A DNA stretch of 26,871 nucleotides from JACQXM01 sp964569425 (GCA_964569425.1 CAZMVD010000050.1:1-26871), one strand, 5' to 3'. Numbered from the stretch's first letter, positions 1 through 7,880 are shown. The notes: generated from the letters alone by a model not told the origin. Translations and numbers: made by a program.

Positions 1-1569
1 ATCGATGCCGAGGGTTATGGGCTCACCAACTATCACGTGATTGCGGGCATGCTCGACGGGCGCGGCGGGTTGGGGGGATTGAGCGACGGCGCGCTTTATC
101 CGCTGGAGGTGCTGGGCATCGATCCGATCGGCGATCTGGCCATGTTCCGACTCACGGGAAAAGATGCGTTTGCCTTTGCGGAACTGGGCGATTCCGAGGC
201 GGTGCGGGTGGGCGACTGGGTGGTGGCGATGGGCAACCCATTCGTATTGAGTGAGGACCACACGCCGACGGTGACGCAGGGGATCGTCACGGGCGTGCAC
301 CGTTATCAGAAGGGCTCCGGCGGTAACCTGATCTATTCGGATTGCATTCAGATCGACGCGGCGATCAACCCGGGCAATTCGGGCGGGCCGCTGTTCAACG
401 ATCGCGGCGAGATCATCGGCATTAACGGTCGGATTTCGGTGAACACGCGGGGGCGGCTGAACGTGGGCTTCGGCTATGCCATAGCCGCGAGCCAGATCCG
501 ACGGTTCATCCCTTCGCTGCGGGCGGGGTTGCTGGGGCGGCATGGGACCCTGCAAGCGACGGTGGATCAGGACGCGGCCGGCGGCGTACGTTTTCTGGCG
601 GTGGCGCCGCGCGGAGCGGCGGCGCGCGCCGGGATCGGCAGCGGAGATTGGTTGTTGTCCATTGACGACGTGGCCATTACGTCGCCCAATCACTATGCCA
701 GCCTGATGGGGACCTATCCCGGTGATTGGCAGGTGCGTGTGCATCTTATGCGGGACGACCGGGCGTATTCGACGGTGGCGCGGCTCGACCCGATCGTTCC
801 CAAGCTGCGGCGACCCTTTGTTCCCGATGGAAATGTCAACTTTCGGCAGGCGTGGCGGGTTTTGAAAGGCTATCAGCGGCAGATGGTGGGGCGCGAGGAT
901 GACATCGACTGGGCGCTCGGGCATGAGCGCGTGGGGCGGTGGGGTTGCCGAGTGCGCCGGGAATACGCGAGGGGCGCCGATGGTGAGTGGCGGCCGCAGG
1001 AGTGTTATGACGCGCGGCTGTCGGGCGACGAGCCGATTCGGCTGGTGCAAATGCAGGAGGACGGTTCGGCGGGGCGGACTTTGGCGTTTGACGACCTGAG
1101 CGCGGTGCAAAGCGCCAACCCTCGGGCGGCCGATTACGACCTGCCGAACGACGTGGGGATGATCCTGGGTGCGTTGTACGTGGCGCATGTGCGGTTGGCG
1201 TTGCCGCTGGAAGAAATGGACTTGAGCGGGGTGCAGCACGTGGGTGGGGACGCGCTGTTTCGTCGGATCTTTGATGATGATGGGGCGGGAGGCGCGGTGG
1301 GGGCGCGATACGCGGACGATCCGCCGCGGTACGTGGAGTTGGTCGAGTGGCCGATTGGGGACTATGCGGTCGCGCGACTGGCGTTTGACGAACAAACGAA
1401 TGAACTTTGCGGCATCGAGGTGCGCGATACGCCCACGGGGTCGCGGGCGATGGTGTTCTTAGACGATTACCGGGAGATCGGCGGGCTTCGTCGGCCTTGT
1501 GTGGTGGAAGTGTACGGGCCCCATTTCAGTTATCGCGAAGTCTGGGACGAATGGGAGCCGCTGCCATGA
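1..1569 (+). CDS. HtrA/DegP-like trypsin-fold serine protease with PDZ domain, 5' partial
   Basis: This is a periplasmic or envelope serine protease of the HtrA (S1C) type. The reading frame is open from base 1, so the start lies outside the window. Counting from the first in-frame codon, the triad is complete: His12 in LTNYHVI, Asp45 in DPIGDLAMF and Ser127 in NPGNSGGPL. A PDZ domain follows at about residues 180-262 (AARAGIGSGDWLLSIDD). The last ~250 residues are not typical of HtrA. Their end (FLDDYREIGGLRRP, then a short strand) recalls the LolA/outer-membrane-lipoprotein-sorting fold, which is a weak guess. The stop overlaps the next start as ATGA, so translation is probably coupled to the two HtrA-like genes downstream. 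The protease call is firm; the C-terminal domain is unidentified. Confidence 0.9.
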   Translation: MDAEGYGLTNYHVIAGMLDGRGGLGGLSDGALYPLEVLGIDPIGDLAMFRLTGKDAFAFAELGDSEAVRVGDWVVAMGNPFVLSEDHTPTVTQGIVTGVHRYQKGSGGNLIYSDCIQIDAAINPGNSGGPLFNDRGEIIGINGRISVNTRGRLNVGFGYAIAASQIRRFIPSLRAGLLGRHGTLQATVDQDAAGGVRFLAVAPRGAAARAGIGSGDWLLSIDDVAITSPNHYASLMGTYPGDWQVRVHLMRDDRAYSTVARLDPIVPKLRRPFVPDGNVNFRQAWRVLKGYQRQMVGREDDIDWALGHERVGRWGCRVRREYARGADGEWRPQECYDARLSGDEPIRLVQMQEDGSAGRTLAFDDLSAVQSANPRAADYDLPNDVGMILGALYVAHVRLALPLEEMDLSGVQHVGGDALFRRIFDDDGAGGAVGARYADDPPRYVELVEWPIGDYAVARLAFDEQTNELCGIEVRDTPTGSRAMVFLDDYREIGGLRRPCVVEVYGPHFSYREVWDEWEPLP

Positions 1570-2771
1570 CGTTCGCGACAGGGGGACGGAAACAGCGGAT
1601 TGATCTTCGGAGGCGCGGCGGTGGTGCGATGCCACGCGGCGGTTTGACTGTCTGGTGTGGGGTATTGGTCGGCGTTGGTCTGGCCTGTCCGTTTGCGTTG
1701 GGTGGAGGGTTCGAGCGGGCGATCGAGACGGCGTCGTCACGGGTGGTGAAGCTTTATGGCCTGGGGGCGGGGCTGCAGGCGGGATACGGCACGGGCATCG
1801 TCATCTCCGAAGATGGGCTGGTGTTGACGGTGTTGTCGCTGTTGGTCGATGCGCGCAGCATTCGCGCCGTGGGGTGGGATGGATCGCGTTTTGAAGCTGA
1901 GGTGGTGCGGCGTGACGCACAGCGTCAACTCGTTCTGTTACGCCTGCGGCAGGAAGCGGGGGACGGGGGAGGTGCCGCCGATGGGCGCGCCACTGACGAC
2001 GGCGTGCCGCTGAGGGAAGGGGAAGCTGGCACCGATGCGGTTCGGGGAATGGCCTACTTCGACTTGGAATGGGCGAGCGGGACGACTAATCATGCCGCGG
2101 CTGCCGCGCCGCGATGCGCCGCGTCTCCGGCCCCCGGCGAGTGGGTGCTGGCGGCGGGCAATCCGTTCAAGGTGGCCGATGGGCCGGAGCCGGTGTCGGT
2201 GGTACGGGGGGTGTATTCCACTCGCACGCACCTGGACGCGCGGCGGCGGGTGCGGGATTTTCCCTACACCGGGGAAGTGCTGGTGGTGGACGCCATCACG
2301 AGCAACCCGGGAGGCGAGGGCAGCGCGCTGGTCAATCTCGACGGTGAACTGCTGGGGATGATCGGGCGGGTGGTGGTGTCGAACCGGACGCATACGCATT
2401 TGAATTATGCGGTGCCGTGCGAAGTGCTGCGCGCTTTTTTGCGCGAGGCGCTGCCGGCAGAAGGGGAGCCTTTGGCGATCGCGCCATCGGTGAGTGAACC
2501 GGAGGCGATCGATTTCGGCATTCGAGTAGCGCGTACGGGTTACCAGAAGGTGCTGCCGTTCGTCGAGCGGGTGCGTCGCGGTTCGCCGGCGGCGCGCGCC
2601 GGGGTGCGGGCGGACGATCTGATTCTCTCGGTGAACGGGCGGACTATCGCCGACGTGGCGGATTATGACGCGAGGGTCACTTCGCTGGCGCCCGACCGCC
2701 CGGTGGAACTGGTATTGCGCCGGGGCCGGGAGATTTTGACCATCATCATCGAGCCGGAAGGGGGACGATGA
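1566..2771 (+). CDS. Catalytically dead HtrA-like protein (pseudoprotease) with PDZ domain
   Basis: This 401-residue protein has the trypsin-like plus PDZ layout of HtrA but no triad. Aligned by eye to the upstream gene, the His position holds Ser91 (LTVLSLLV), the Asp position Gln121 (RDAQRQLV) and the GNSGG serine Glu251 (NPGGEGSAL). A hydrophobic segment at about residues 26-46 looks like a signal peptide or anchor. The PDZ domain covers about residues 315-400 (AARAGVRADDLILSVNG). I chose ATG 1566 because it forms an ATGA overlap with the upstream stop; ATG 1629, just before the hydrophobic segment, is an alternative. The frame is intact over its full length, so this is not a decaying gene. 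A role as scaffold, substrate binder or regulator of the active protease is inferred. Confidence 0.85.
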   Translation: MTFATGGRKQRIDLRRRGGGAMPRGGLTVWCGVLVGVGLACPFALGGGFERAIETASSRVVKLYGLGAGLQAGYGTGIVISEDGLVLTVLSLLVDARSIRAVGWDGSRFEAEVVRRDAQRQLVLLRLRQEAGDGGGAADGRATDDGVPLREGEAGTDAVRGMAYFDLEWASGTTNHAAAAAPRCAASPAPGEWVLAAGNPFKVADGPEPVSVVRGVYSTRTHLDARRRVRDFPYTGEVLVVDAITSNPGGEGSALVNLDGELLGMIGRVVVSNRTHTHLNYAVPCEVLRAFLREALPAEGEPLAIAPSVSEPEAIDFGIRVARTGYQKVLPFVERVRRGSPAARAGVRADDLILSVNGRTIADVADYDARVTSLAPDRPVELVLRRGREILTIIIEPEGGR

Positions 2772-3988
2772 CACCGGAACACAGTCGTTTGTCTGCGCGG
2801 CCGTCGTCGGCGATGTGGTCAGCGGCCGCCGTTATCGTGGCGTGCAGCGCTTGTGCCGTGGAAGCCCGTGCCGCGGACCGGCCGAGGGTTCCGGGAGAGG
2901 ACATTGAACGGCTGCGCGCTTCGCAGGTCATATTCCAGACTGTGGTAGACACGATGCGCCCTTACCTGGTGCGGATCGATACCGTAGGCGGTGCGCAGCC
3001 GCGTGAAGTTCTGCTTCCCACCGACGAAGATGAGGGCGCGCCGGGCGGGCGGCGGCGGGCCTCGCAGAATCCATTTCGTGACAGTCCCGGGTCTGATTTC
3101 GTCATCGCCGACGGGTCGACGACGGGACTGATCCACTCGCCGGATGGGTACATCATCACCAGCAGTTTCAACTTTGTGCGCGATCCGGTGCTGATTTCGG
3201 TGACGTTGCCCGACGGGCGACGGCTGGCGGCGGACCTGATTGCGCGCGATCACGTGCGGAAGATTGCACTTCTCAAAGTGGAGGCAATGGATTTGCCCAC
3301 GCCGACGTGGAAGTCGCGTGACGAGGTTCGGGTGGGGGATTGGGCGATTGCGCTGGGGCTGGGGTTCGGCGGGGCGGAGCCCTCGGTGACGGTGGGGATC
3401 ATCAGCGCGCTGAACCGCATGGCGGGGAATGCGATCCAGACGGATGCCAAGCTGAGCCCGGCCAATTACGGGGGGCCGCTGTGCGACGTACGCGGCAGAG
3501 TGGTGGGAATCTGCGTGCCGATGGCGCAACGGCCGGGCGAACTGGCGGGTGTGGAGCTGTACGACGCGGGCGTGGGGTTTGTGGTCTTTAAGGAGCGGGT
3601 GGAGGAGATTGTGGCACGGCTGAAAAGGGGGGAGTCGTTTTACCGCGGCTGGCTGGGCATGGTCAGCGATCCGTCGGCGCCGCACGCGGTGATCGTGAGA
3701 AACGTGGCCGATCCCTCGCCGATGCGCAGTGCCGGCGTGGTGCCGGGTGACCGCATTGTGCGGGCGGCGGGGCAGGAAGTTCGCCATTTCGGCCAATTGG
3801 TGCAGACGCTGAACATGCTCGCGGCCGGTGATTCGGTGGAACTGGATGTGGAACGCGAGGGCACGGTGTTCAGCGTTTCGGTGACGCTGGCGCGGAGCGC
3901 CGATCTGGGTGCGCTGCCCGAGCTTTCGGAGCCGTTTGACCCATCGGCGCCGTTGCCGCCTCCGGATGAGGAGGAGGGTGACGAGTGA
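2768..3988 (+). CDS. Second catalytically dead HtrA-like protein with PDZ domain
   Basis: This 406-residue third member of the HtrA-like trio starts at ATG 2768, overlapping the previous stop by ATGA. A signal peptide is visible near residues 16-35 (MWSAAAVIVACSACAVEARA), so ATG 2813 is another possible start. The trypsin fold is recognisable (SPDGYIIT, GDWAIALGLGFGG, SPANYGGPL), but the catalytic positions hold Phe134 for His, Lys165 for Asp and Tyr234 for Ser. A PDZ domain lies at about residues 297-380 (MRSAGVVPGDRIVRAAG). The tail is acidic and proline-rich (PPPDEEEGDE). A bulky Tyr at the nucleophile position makes proteolysis very unlikely. The substitutions differ from those in the neighbouring pseudoprotease. 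The function is unknown and probably structural or regulatory within the same envelope complex. Confidence 0.85.
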   Translation: MTPEHSRLSARPSSAMWSAAAVIVACSACAVEARAADRPRVPGEDIERLRASQVIFQTVVDTMRPYLVRIDTVGGAQPREVLLPTDEDEGAPGGRRRASQNPFRDSPGSDFVIADGSTTGLIHSPDGYIITSSFNFVRDPVLISVTLPDGRRLAADLIARDHVRKIALLKVEAMDLPTPTWKSRDEVRVGDWAIALGLGFGGAEPSVTVGIISALNRMAGNAIQTDAKLSPANYGGPLCDVRGRVVGICVPMAQRPGELAGVELYDAGVGFVVFKERVEEIVARLKRGESFYRGWLGMVSDPSAPHAVIVRNVADPSPMRSAGVVPGDRIVRAAGQEVRHFGQLVQTLNMLAAGDSVELDVEREGTVFSVSVTLARSADLGALPELSEPFDPSAPLPPPDEEEGDE

Positions 3989-4326
3989 GGCATTGAACTC
4001 GACGGCGTTCAGGGTTTGCGTTCCGTCAAGGAAGAGGCGTCGTGTACCAAGAGCCGCTCGATCAATGCTTGTTCCGCTCTCAGCGGGTCGGTTTCTGTCG
4101 TTGAATCTACAGGGCATTTGAAGGGCGCGCGATCGAGCTAAGTCCTCCAAGTAATGGGCGCGGTCTGTGGGATCCGGGGCTGCCAAACGTCCTATAATGC
4201 TACGGTCCTGCGGGTGGGCAAAAACTGACGGTGAATGGGGTGCCAAACGAGAGGATGACAACCACCCAGGTGTCCCGCTTTCGAACAATCCGCGTTGACG
4301 GTTGCCGGGTCGTACATGAGACGTTG

Positions 4327-4352
4327 GGGATCCTCTGACTGACCAGGATTCC
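4327..4352 (+). other. Stem-loop, 8 bp with one G-U pair
   Basis: GGGATCCT (4327-4334) pairs with AGGATTCC (4345-4352) around a 10-nt loop. No T-tract follows, so it is not a standard intrinsic terminator. Confidence 0.4.
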
Positions 4353-4397
4353 AAGGGCCCAGGGTAGTCGCGTGCGGAAGTCGTGGTTCAAGCGTGG

Positions 4398-4415
4398 CGG
4401 TTGACGAGGCAACCG
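4398..4415 (+). other. Stem-loop, 6 bp perfect
   Basis: CGGTTG (4398-4403) pairs with CAACCG (4410-4415) around a 6-nt loop. It lies about 45 bp upstream of the candidate -35 box of the Fe-S carrier gene, so it could be an operator as easily as an RNA hairpin. Confidence 0.35.
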
Positions 4416-4458
4416 AATCAACGAGCGTTGACGGAGACTGTCGAGAAGCGGGCGGTAC

Positions 4459-4487
4459 TTGAAGTTCTCGTGATCCGATACTATACC
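4459..4487 (+). promoter_or_regulatory. Candidate sigma70-type promoter for the Fe-S carrier gene
   Basis: TTGAAG (4459-4464) and TATACC (4482-4487) are separated by 17 bp. Each hexamer matches consensus at four of six positions. Transcription would start near 4494, leaving a leader of about 140 nt that contains the 4535-4551 hairpin. Confidence 0.4.
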
Positions 4488-4534
4488 TCTTCGACAGGCG
4501 GGTTTGGGCTGGAGCGGATCGCGATTCATGCCGG

Positions 4535-4551
4535 AACGGGATCCTCCCGTT
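4535..4551 (+). other. Perfect 7-bp hairpin in the leader of the Fe-S carrier gene
   Basis: AACGGGA (4535-4541) and TCCCGTT (4545-4551) are exact complements around a 3-nt loop. The hairpin ends about 80 nt before the start codon, inside the predicted leader. It is either an RNA hairpin or a protein-binding palindrome; the sequence does not decide which. Confidence 0.4.
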
Positions 4552-4634
4552 GAGGCAGGTGATTTCCCGATGATTCGCCCGCCGAACCGGCCGATGAATG
4601 AGAAGTTGACCGACAGCAGACAGGAGTCGATTGC

Positions 4635-4985
4635 ATGATTACGTTGAGCGAAACCGCGGCCCGGGAAGTGAACCAGATTATCGAGCAACAGGCGGAGGCG
4701 GCGCGCAAGCGCGGTGAAGAGCCTGCGAAGTTGTTCCTGCGCGTGGGTGTCAAGGGGGGCGGGTGCAGCGGGTTCAGCTACTCGCTCGACCTGACGGAAA
4801 ACGCCAGCGAGAACGACGAATCATGGAATCAGCATGGCGTCGAAATCGTGTGCGATCCCAAGAGTCTGTTGTATCTCGAGGGCACCAGCATCGACTTCAA
4901 GGATGAACTCATGGGCCGGGGGTTCGTGTTCAACAATCCCAACGCGACCAGTTCCTGCGGGTGCGGTTCGAGCTTTTCGGCGTAG
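4635..4985 (+). CDS. A-type iron-sulfur cluster carrier (IscA/ErpA/SufA family)
   Basis: This 116-residue protein is a full-length HesB/IscA-family A-type carrier, which accepts assembled Fe-S clusters and passes them to apo-enzymes in the cytoplasm. The three cysteine ligands are present: Cys44 in GGGCSGF and Cys108 and Cys110 in the C-terminal CGCGSSF. The motif FNNPNATSSCGCG is diagnostic. The start at ATG 4635 follows an AGGAG about seven bases upstream. The gene stands alone with no isc or suf neighbours in view, and it converges with the bd-like operon 33 bp away. I cannot tell IscA, SufA and ErpA apart from sequence alone, so no symbol is given. Confidence 0.95.
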   Translation: MITLSETAAREVNQIIEQQAEAARKRGEEPAKLFLRVGVKGGGCSGFSYSLDLTENASENDESWNQHGVEIVCDPKSLLYLEGTSIDFKDELMGRGFVFNNPNATSSCGCGSSFSA

Positions 4986-5017
4986 CGGGTTCGCGAGGGC
5001 GTTTCCATCTGTGGCAC

Positions 5018-6160
5018 TTATTTGCCGTTTGCGTCGGCGGCGCGAGGCTTTGCTGCCGACGAAGGGGTCGGCTGTTGAGTCAGGCCGCGGCGCACCAGGA
5101 TCAGGCACAGGGCTATCAAGCCGGCGTTCAGTAGCGCAAAGACCAGGAACACGGGCAGGCCGCCGACCTGTAGTGCCCGCTCGTGGGCGGGCAGGTAGCT
5201 TTCCAACTTCATATCGTTCAGCCGAACGACCTCACGCACCACGGTGACGCCGGTGATGGTGGTCAATGCGCCCAGCGATGCGCCGGCCAGGCAGCGGGCA
5301 CAGAGCGCCGGACGACCCATTTGCCTTATCCAGGCCGCGGCTTGAAGGGCCATGCCGCCGACGGCAGCTGCCAGATAGGGCAAGGCCGCGGCGCCGGTGG
5401 CCGCGGCACGCGCCGCGGGCTCCATGGTGCGGGAGTACCAGAATCCCGCGGCCGCTGACAGTGACAATCCAATGACACTTAGCAGTGCGAGCGTGTGGGC
5501 GGCGCTGTCGTCCCGGGGGCGCCGGGTACGACAGGCCAGGTGGCGCAACTGCCAGCCGACCAGAAGCGCCATGGTGGCGAAGGCGCCGAAGAACCACAGG
5601 CACAGACGCGGCAGCAGTTCCCGGTCGCGGAAGAAGATCGCATCCGCCACGTAGAACCCGGCCCATTGGTTCTCCTGACGGCTGAGCAGGTGGTTCTCGG
5701 TCCAGGAATAGCCGGTGAAGGCAAAGCACGCGAATGCGGCCACAGCGAGCAGGCTTGTAGCCCAGCGCGGCCAGGTGCTCACGCGCTGGGCCTTCAATGC
5801 ATACAGGAGATAGAACCCCACGATGAGCACGGGGAGAATCGCCATCCAGCGATGAAACAGGAGCAGGTTGGCGGTGTAGAAGGCCGTCTTGTAGAGAATC
5901 TGGATGAAGAGCAGGGGGGCCACGCCGGCAGTGATCGCGGCGCTGAGCGCGAAAGGCATCCAGTCGCGCAGCACGCCGGTGATCGTCGCTGTATACGGGC
6001 GGTCGTCGGACGAACGACCCGTCAGGCCGGCCAGTGCCAGCCACGCGGTGCCGGCGATGACATAGTTCATGAACAGCACGTGAACGACCAGCGTCGCTAC
6101 GTAGAGGACGAGATAAAACGCGGTGGCGAAGTCGAACCCGTAGGGGAATGGCGCGTTCAC
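5018..6160 (-). CDS. Polytopic membrane protein, second subunit of a cytochrome bd-like complex (CydA-like paralogue)
   Basis: This 380-residue protein has about eight or nine hydrophobic segments. GTG 6160 is chosen as start because it overlaps the upstream stop as GTGA; a longer open frame upstream of it is a shadow of the preceding gene. It does not look like classical CydB. It shares features with the adjacent CydA-like subunit: His27 in the first helix (VVHVLFMNYVIAG, compare ITHVFVAQFAIGG), a mid-protein NQWAGF motif (compare NVWAGF), and VREVVR near the end (compare VREGVR). Glu310 would match the conserved glutamate near the CydA GRQPW motif. I infer that it arose by duplication of the N-terminal CydA fold and forms a heterodimer with its neighbour. 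Whether it binds heme is open. Confidence 0.75.
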   Translation of the reverse strand: MNAPFPYGFDFATAFYLVLYVATLVVHVLFMNYVIAGTAWLALAGLTGRSSDDRPYTATITGVLRDWMPFALSAAITAGVAPLLFIQILYKTAFYTANLLLFHRWMAILPVLIVGFYLLYALKAQRVSTWPRWATSLLAVAAFACFAFTGYSWTENHLLSRQENQWAGFYVADAIFFRDRELLPRLCLWFFGAFATMALLVGWQLRHLACRTRRPRDDSAAHTLALLSVIGLSLSAAAGFWYSRTMEPAARAAATGAAALPYLAAAVGGMALQAAAWIRQMGRPALCARCLAGASLGALTTITGVTVVREVVRLNDMKLESYLPAHERALQVGGLPVFLVFALLNAGLIALCLILVRRGLTQQPTPSSAAKPRAADANGK

Positions 6161-7605
6161 GGCGGGCCCTCCGGGCGGACGGCGGCGGACGCGGCGCGTC
6201 CGCCGGGCGCGGTGCCGGCTTCGCTGAGCCAGGCGGCGATTTCGGCGAGTGCGGCGGGGTCGTGGGAGGGCGCCCATTGCGGAGGGCGGGCGCGAGATTC
6301 CCACTCGATGAGCTGCACGATCGCTTCGACCTCCGCGGCGTTGCCTGCGAAGGGAGGCATGAACGGTTTGGTGTGCTGCAGCTTGGCGATGTTGAGCCGC
6401 TTCTGCTGGGTCGTCCAGGTGCCCGCCAGGTGCGTCAGGCCGTTGGCACCGGAGATGGTGTGGCACACGGAACACTGGAAGCGGTACACGCGCGCGCCGA
6501 GCCGGAGCTGGTCATTGGGGTAGGCGGCGGCGTTACGCAGCGGGTAGGGGTCGGCGGTGACGGAGCCGGCGGAGCGCAGGCGGTCAATTTCCCCGCCGGC
6601 GATGGAGTTGGAGTACAGCGTTTCGCGGATGGTGTAGGGCTTGCGGACGCCCTCGCGAACGAACTCTCCGCCCGCGGTGGCCGTGAAGGCCAGCGCGGCC
6701 AGCAGCGTGGCAGTGGCGCCGTTGATGTACAGTCTCTGGGTGAGCAGGCCGATCAGGGCATAGCCGCCGATGAGGGACGAAGCGCCAACGGCCACGCCCA
6801 TGAACAGCGTCATGGCTGCGCTGCCGCCCAGGGCCCACGAACGGCTGTCGTCGGGCATGGCGGCGAGATACCACCAGCCGAGGAGGGGCATCAGGGCCAT
6901 GGGCGCCAGGAAGTGCGCGGTGCGGTTGATGAGGCGGCGGCGCTGGGCGCGATCGAGTTCGGTGATGGTGTTGATGACAATGCAGGCGATCAGTCCGGCG
7001 ATGGTCATGGAGGTGATGGTGCGGAAGATGAGCGAAGGCCAGAAGGTGGGATTGAAGAAGCCGGCCCAGACGTTGCGGGATTCGAGCCAGCCCGCCGGGG
7101 TGAGCTGCCAGGAGAGGATGCCGTTGATCCAGAAGAGGCTGAACCAGGCGGCGACGGAGAAGAGCGCCAGCAGTGTCATTCGTGTGGCATCATTGAGGCG
7201 GGGCCCATACCGGTAGAAGGCGTACCCCGCGGCGACCTCGAGGCAGAAGAAAGTCCATTCGGTGGCCCACACCCAGTGAAACTCGTCAACCATCAGGCCG
7301 ATGGTGCGCGGGCTGATCTGGATGGTGGTGAACCACATGGCCACGCCGGTGAGGGCACCGAAGACGAAGCTGATCAGGACCAGGAACTTGAAGTAGCTGT
7401 CCAGGAAGCGGCGGGCGACGGGGAGGCGTCCGCTCTGGGCCAGCCACTGGAAGTAGCACATCAACATGCCGCCGCCGATGGCGAACTGCGCGACAAAGAC
7501 GTGGGTAATGCCCAGCCCGCCGATGACCATGCCCTTCATGGCAGGTTCGAATTCATTGACGGGATAGTAGACCAGCTCCACGTCGGGAACTCGCGGTGAC
7601 GGCAT
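6157..7605 (-). CDS. Cytochrome bd-type oxidase subunit I-like protein with C-terminal heme c domain
   Basis: This is a 482-residue inner-membrane protein from ATG 7605; a TTG at 7674 would add 23 residues. About nine transmembrane helices carry CydA landmarks: His35 in helix 1 (GITHVFVAQF), TGVAMWF where CydA has TG-x-x-MEF, NGILSWQLTPAGW then WAGFFNP where CydA has its NG..Q.P.G and FFNP, and Glu318 in REGVRKPYTI where CydA has a GRQPW-like motif. The soluble tail has a heme c site, CSVCH (Cys378, Cys381, His382), and a likely distal Met416 (FMPPFAG). The usual Q-loop is not evident. It probably reduces O2 or another acceptor with electrons arriving through heme c. Two CydA residues appear changed (Trp for the MEF glutamate, Arg near the b558 His). 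The gene heads a two-gene operon. Confidence 0.85.
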   Translation of the reverse strand: MPSPRVPDVELVYYPVNEFEPAMKGMVIGGLGITHVFVAQFAIGGGMLMCYFQWLAQSGRLPVARRFLDSYFKFLVLISFVFGALTGVAMWFTTIQISPRTIGLMVDEFHWVWATEWTFFCLEVAAGYAFYRYGPRLNDATRMTLLALFSVAAWFSLFWINGILSWQLTPAGWLESRNVWAGFFNPTFWPSLIFRTITSMTIAGLIACIVINTITELDRAQRRRLINRTAHFLAPMALMPLLGWWYLAAMPDDSRSWALGGSAAMTLFMGVAVGASSLIGGYALIGLLTQRLYINGATATLLAALAFTATAGGEFVREGVRKPYTIRETLYSNSIAGGEIDRLRSAGSVTADPYPLRNAAAYPNDQLRLGARVYRFQCSVCHTISGANGLTHLAGTWTTQQKRLNIAKLQHTKPFMPPFAGNAAEVEAIVQLIEWESRARPPQWAPSHDPAALAEIAAWLSEAGTAPGGRAASAAVRPEGPP

Positions 7606-7743
7606 TGGTACGCGTCGGCGGCGCGCCAGGCGCTTGATTATGGCACCTTTAGTGTGCGGGCGGGATGGCGTCAACGCCGGCGTCGGGTGCCCGTGCCGAA
7701 GCGGCGGAATTCTCAGACGTTGGACGGCGACGGAGGCGGGCGG

Positions 7744-7804
7744 GCGTCATTCCCGGCTGAATCTGAACCGATAGACAAGTGGGGGCGCGCGCTGCGTCAT
7801 TCCC
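7744..7804 (+). repeat. 11-bp direct repeat spaced 50 bp in a divergent intergenic region
   Basis: GCGTCATTCCC occurs at 7744-7754 and 7794-7804. The second copy overlaps an inverted repeat (GTGGGGG 7779-7785 with CCCCCAC 7802-7808). The 275-bp region separates the bd-like operon (-) from the anchored exported protein (+), so a regulator binding site is possible. It is also compatible with chance. Confidence 0.35.
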
Positions 7805-7880
7805 CCACCGACAGCAGAACCGTTGTGCTGCGGAATCCGCCGGGCTTGCGCCGGTGCACCGGTAACACAAGGAGTTGATG

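Larger units (their letters stand above)
3989..4634 (+). other. 646-bp non-coding region with hairpins, upstream of the Fe-S carrier gene
   Basis: I see no convincing coding sequence on either strand here. By eye it is less GC-rich than its neighbours. It holds a perfect TATAAT at 4193-4198 without a good -35, three perfect or near-perfect stem-loops (4327-4352, 4398-4415, 4535-4551), several TTGACG words and a plausible promoter at 4459-4487. It may hold the leader of the downstream gene, a small RNA, or the remains of a lost gene. None of these can be settled by reading alone. Confidence 0.6.

Noticed and set aside
4193..4198. Perfect TATAAT as a stand-alone promoter
   Set aside because: No acceptable -35 box lies 16-18 bp upstream and no extended -10 TG is present, so it is mentioned only as part of the non-coding region.
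2819..4354. Long minus-strand open frame across the third HtrA gene and the non-coding region
   Set aside because: The translation is Arg/His/Pro-rich, has no domain, and opposes a well-supported gene.
4200..4688. Minus-strand frame of 162 codons in the non-coding region
   Set aside because: It starts inside the Fe-S carrier gene on the opposite strand, has no ribosome site, and its product resembles no protein.
6148..7599. Long plus-strand open frame (483 codons) opposite the bd-like subunit
   Set aside because: Its product is a low-complexity Gly/Ala/Glu/Asp string without domains, and the minus strand encodes a clear membrane cytochrome. It is a high-GC shadow.
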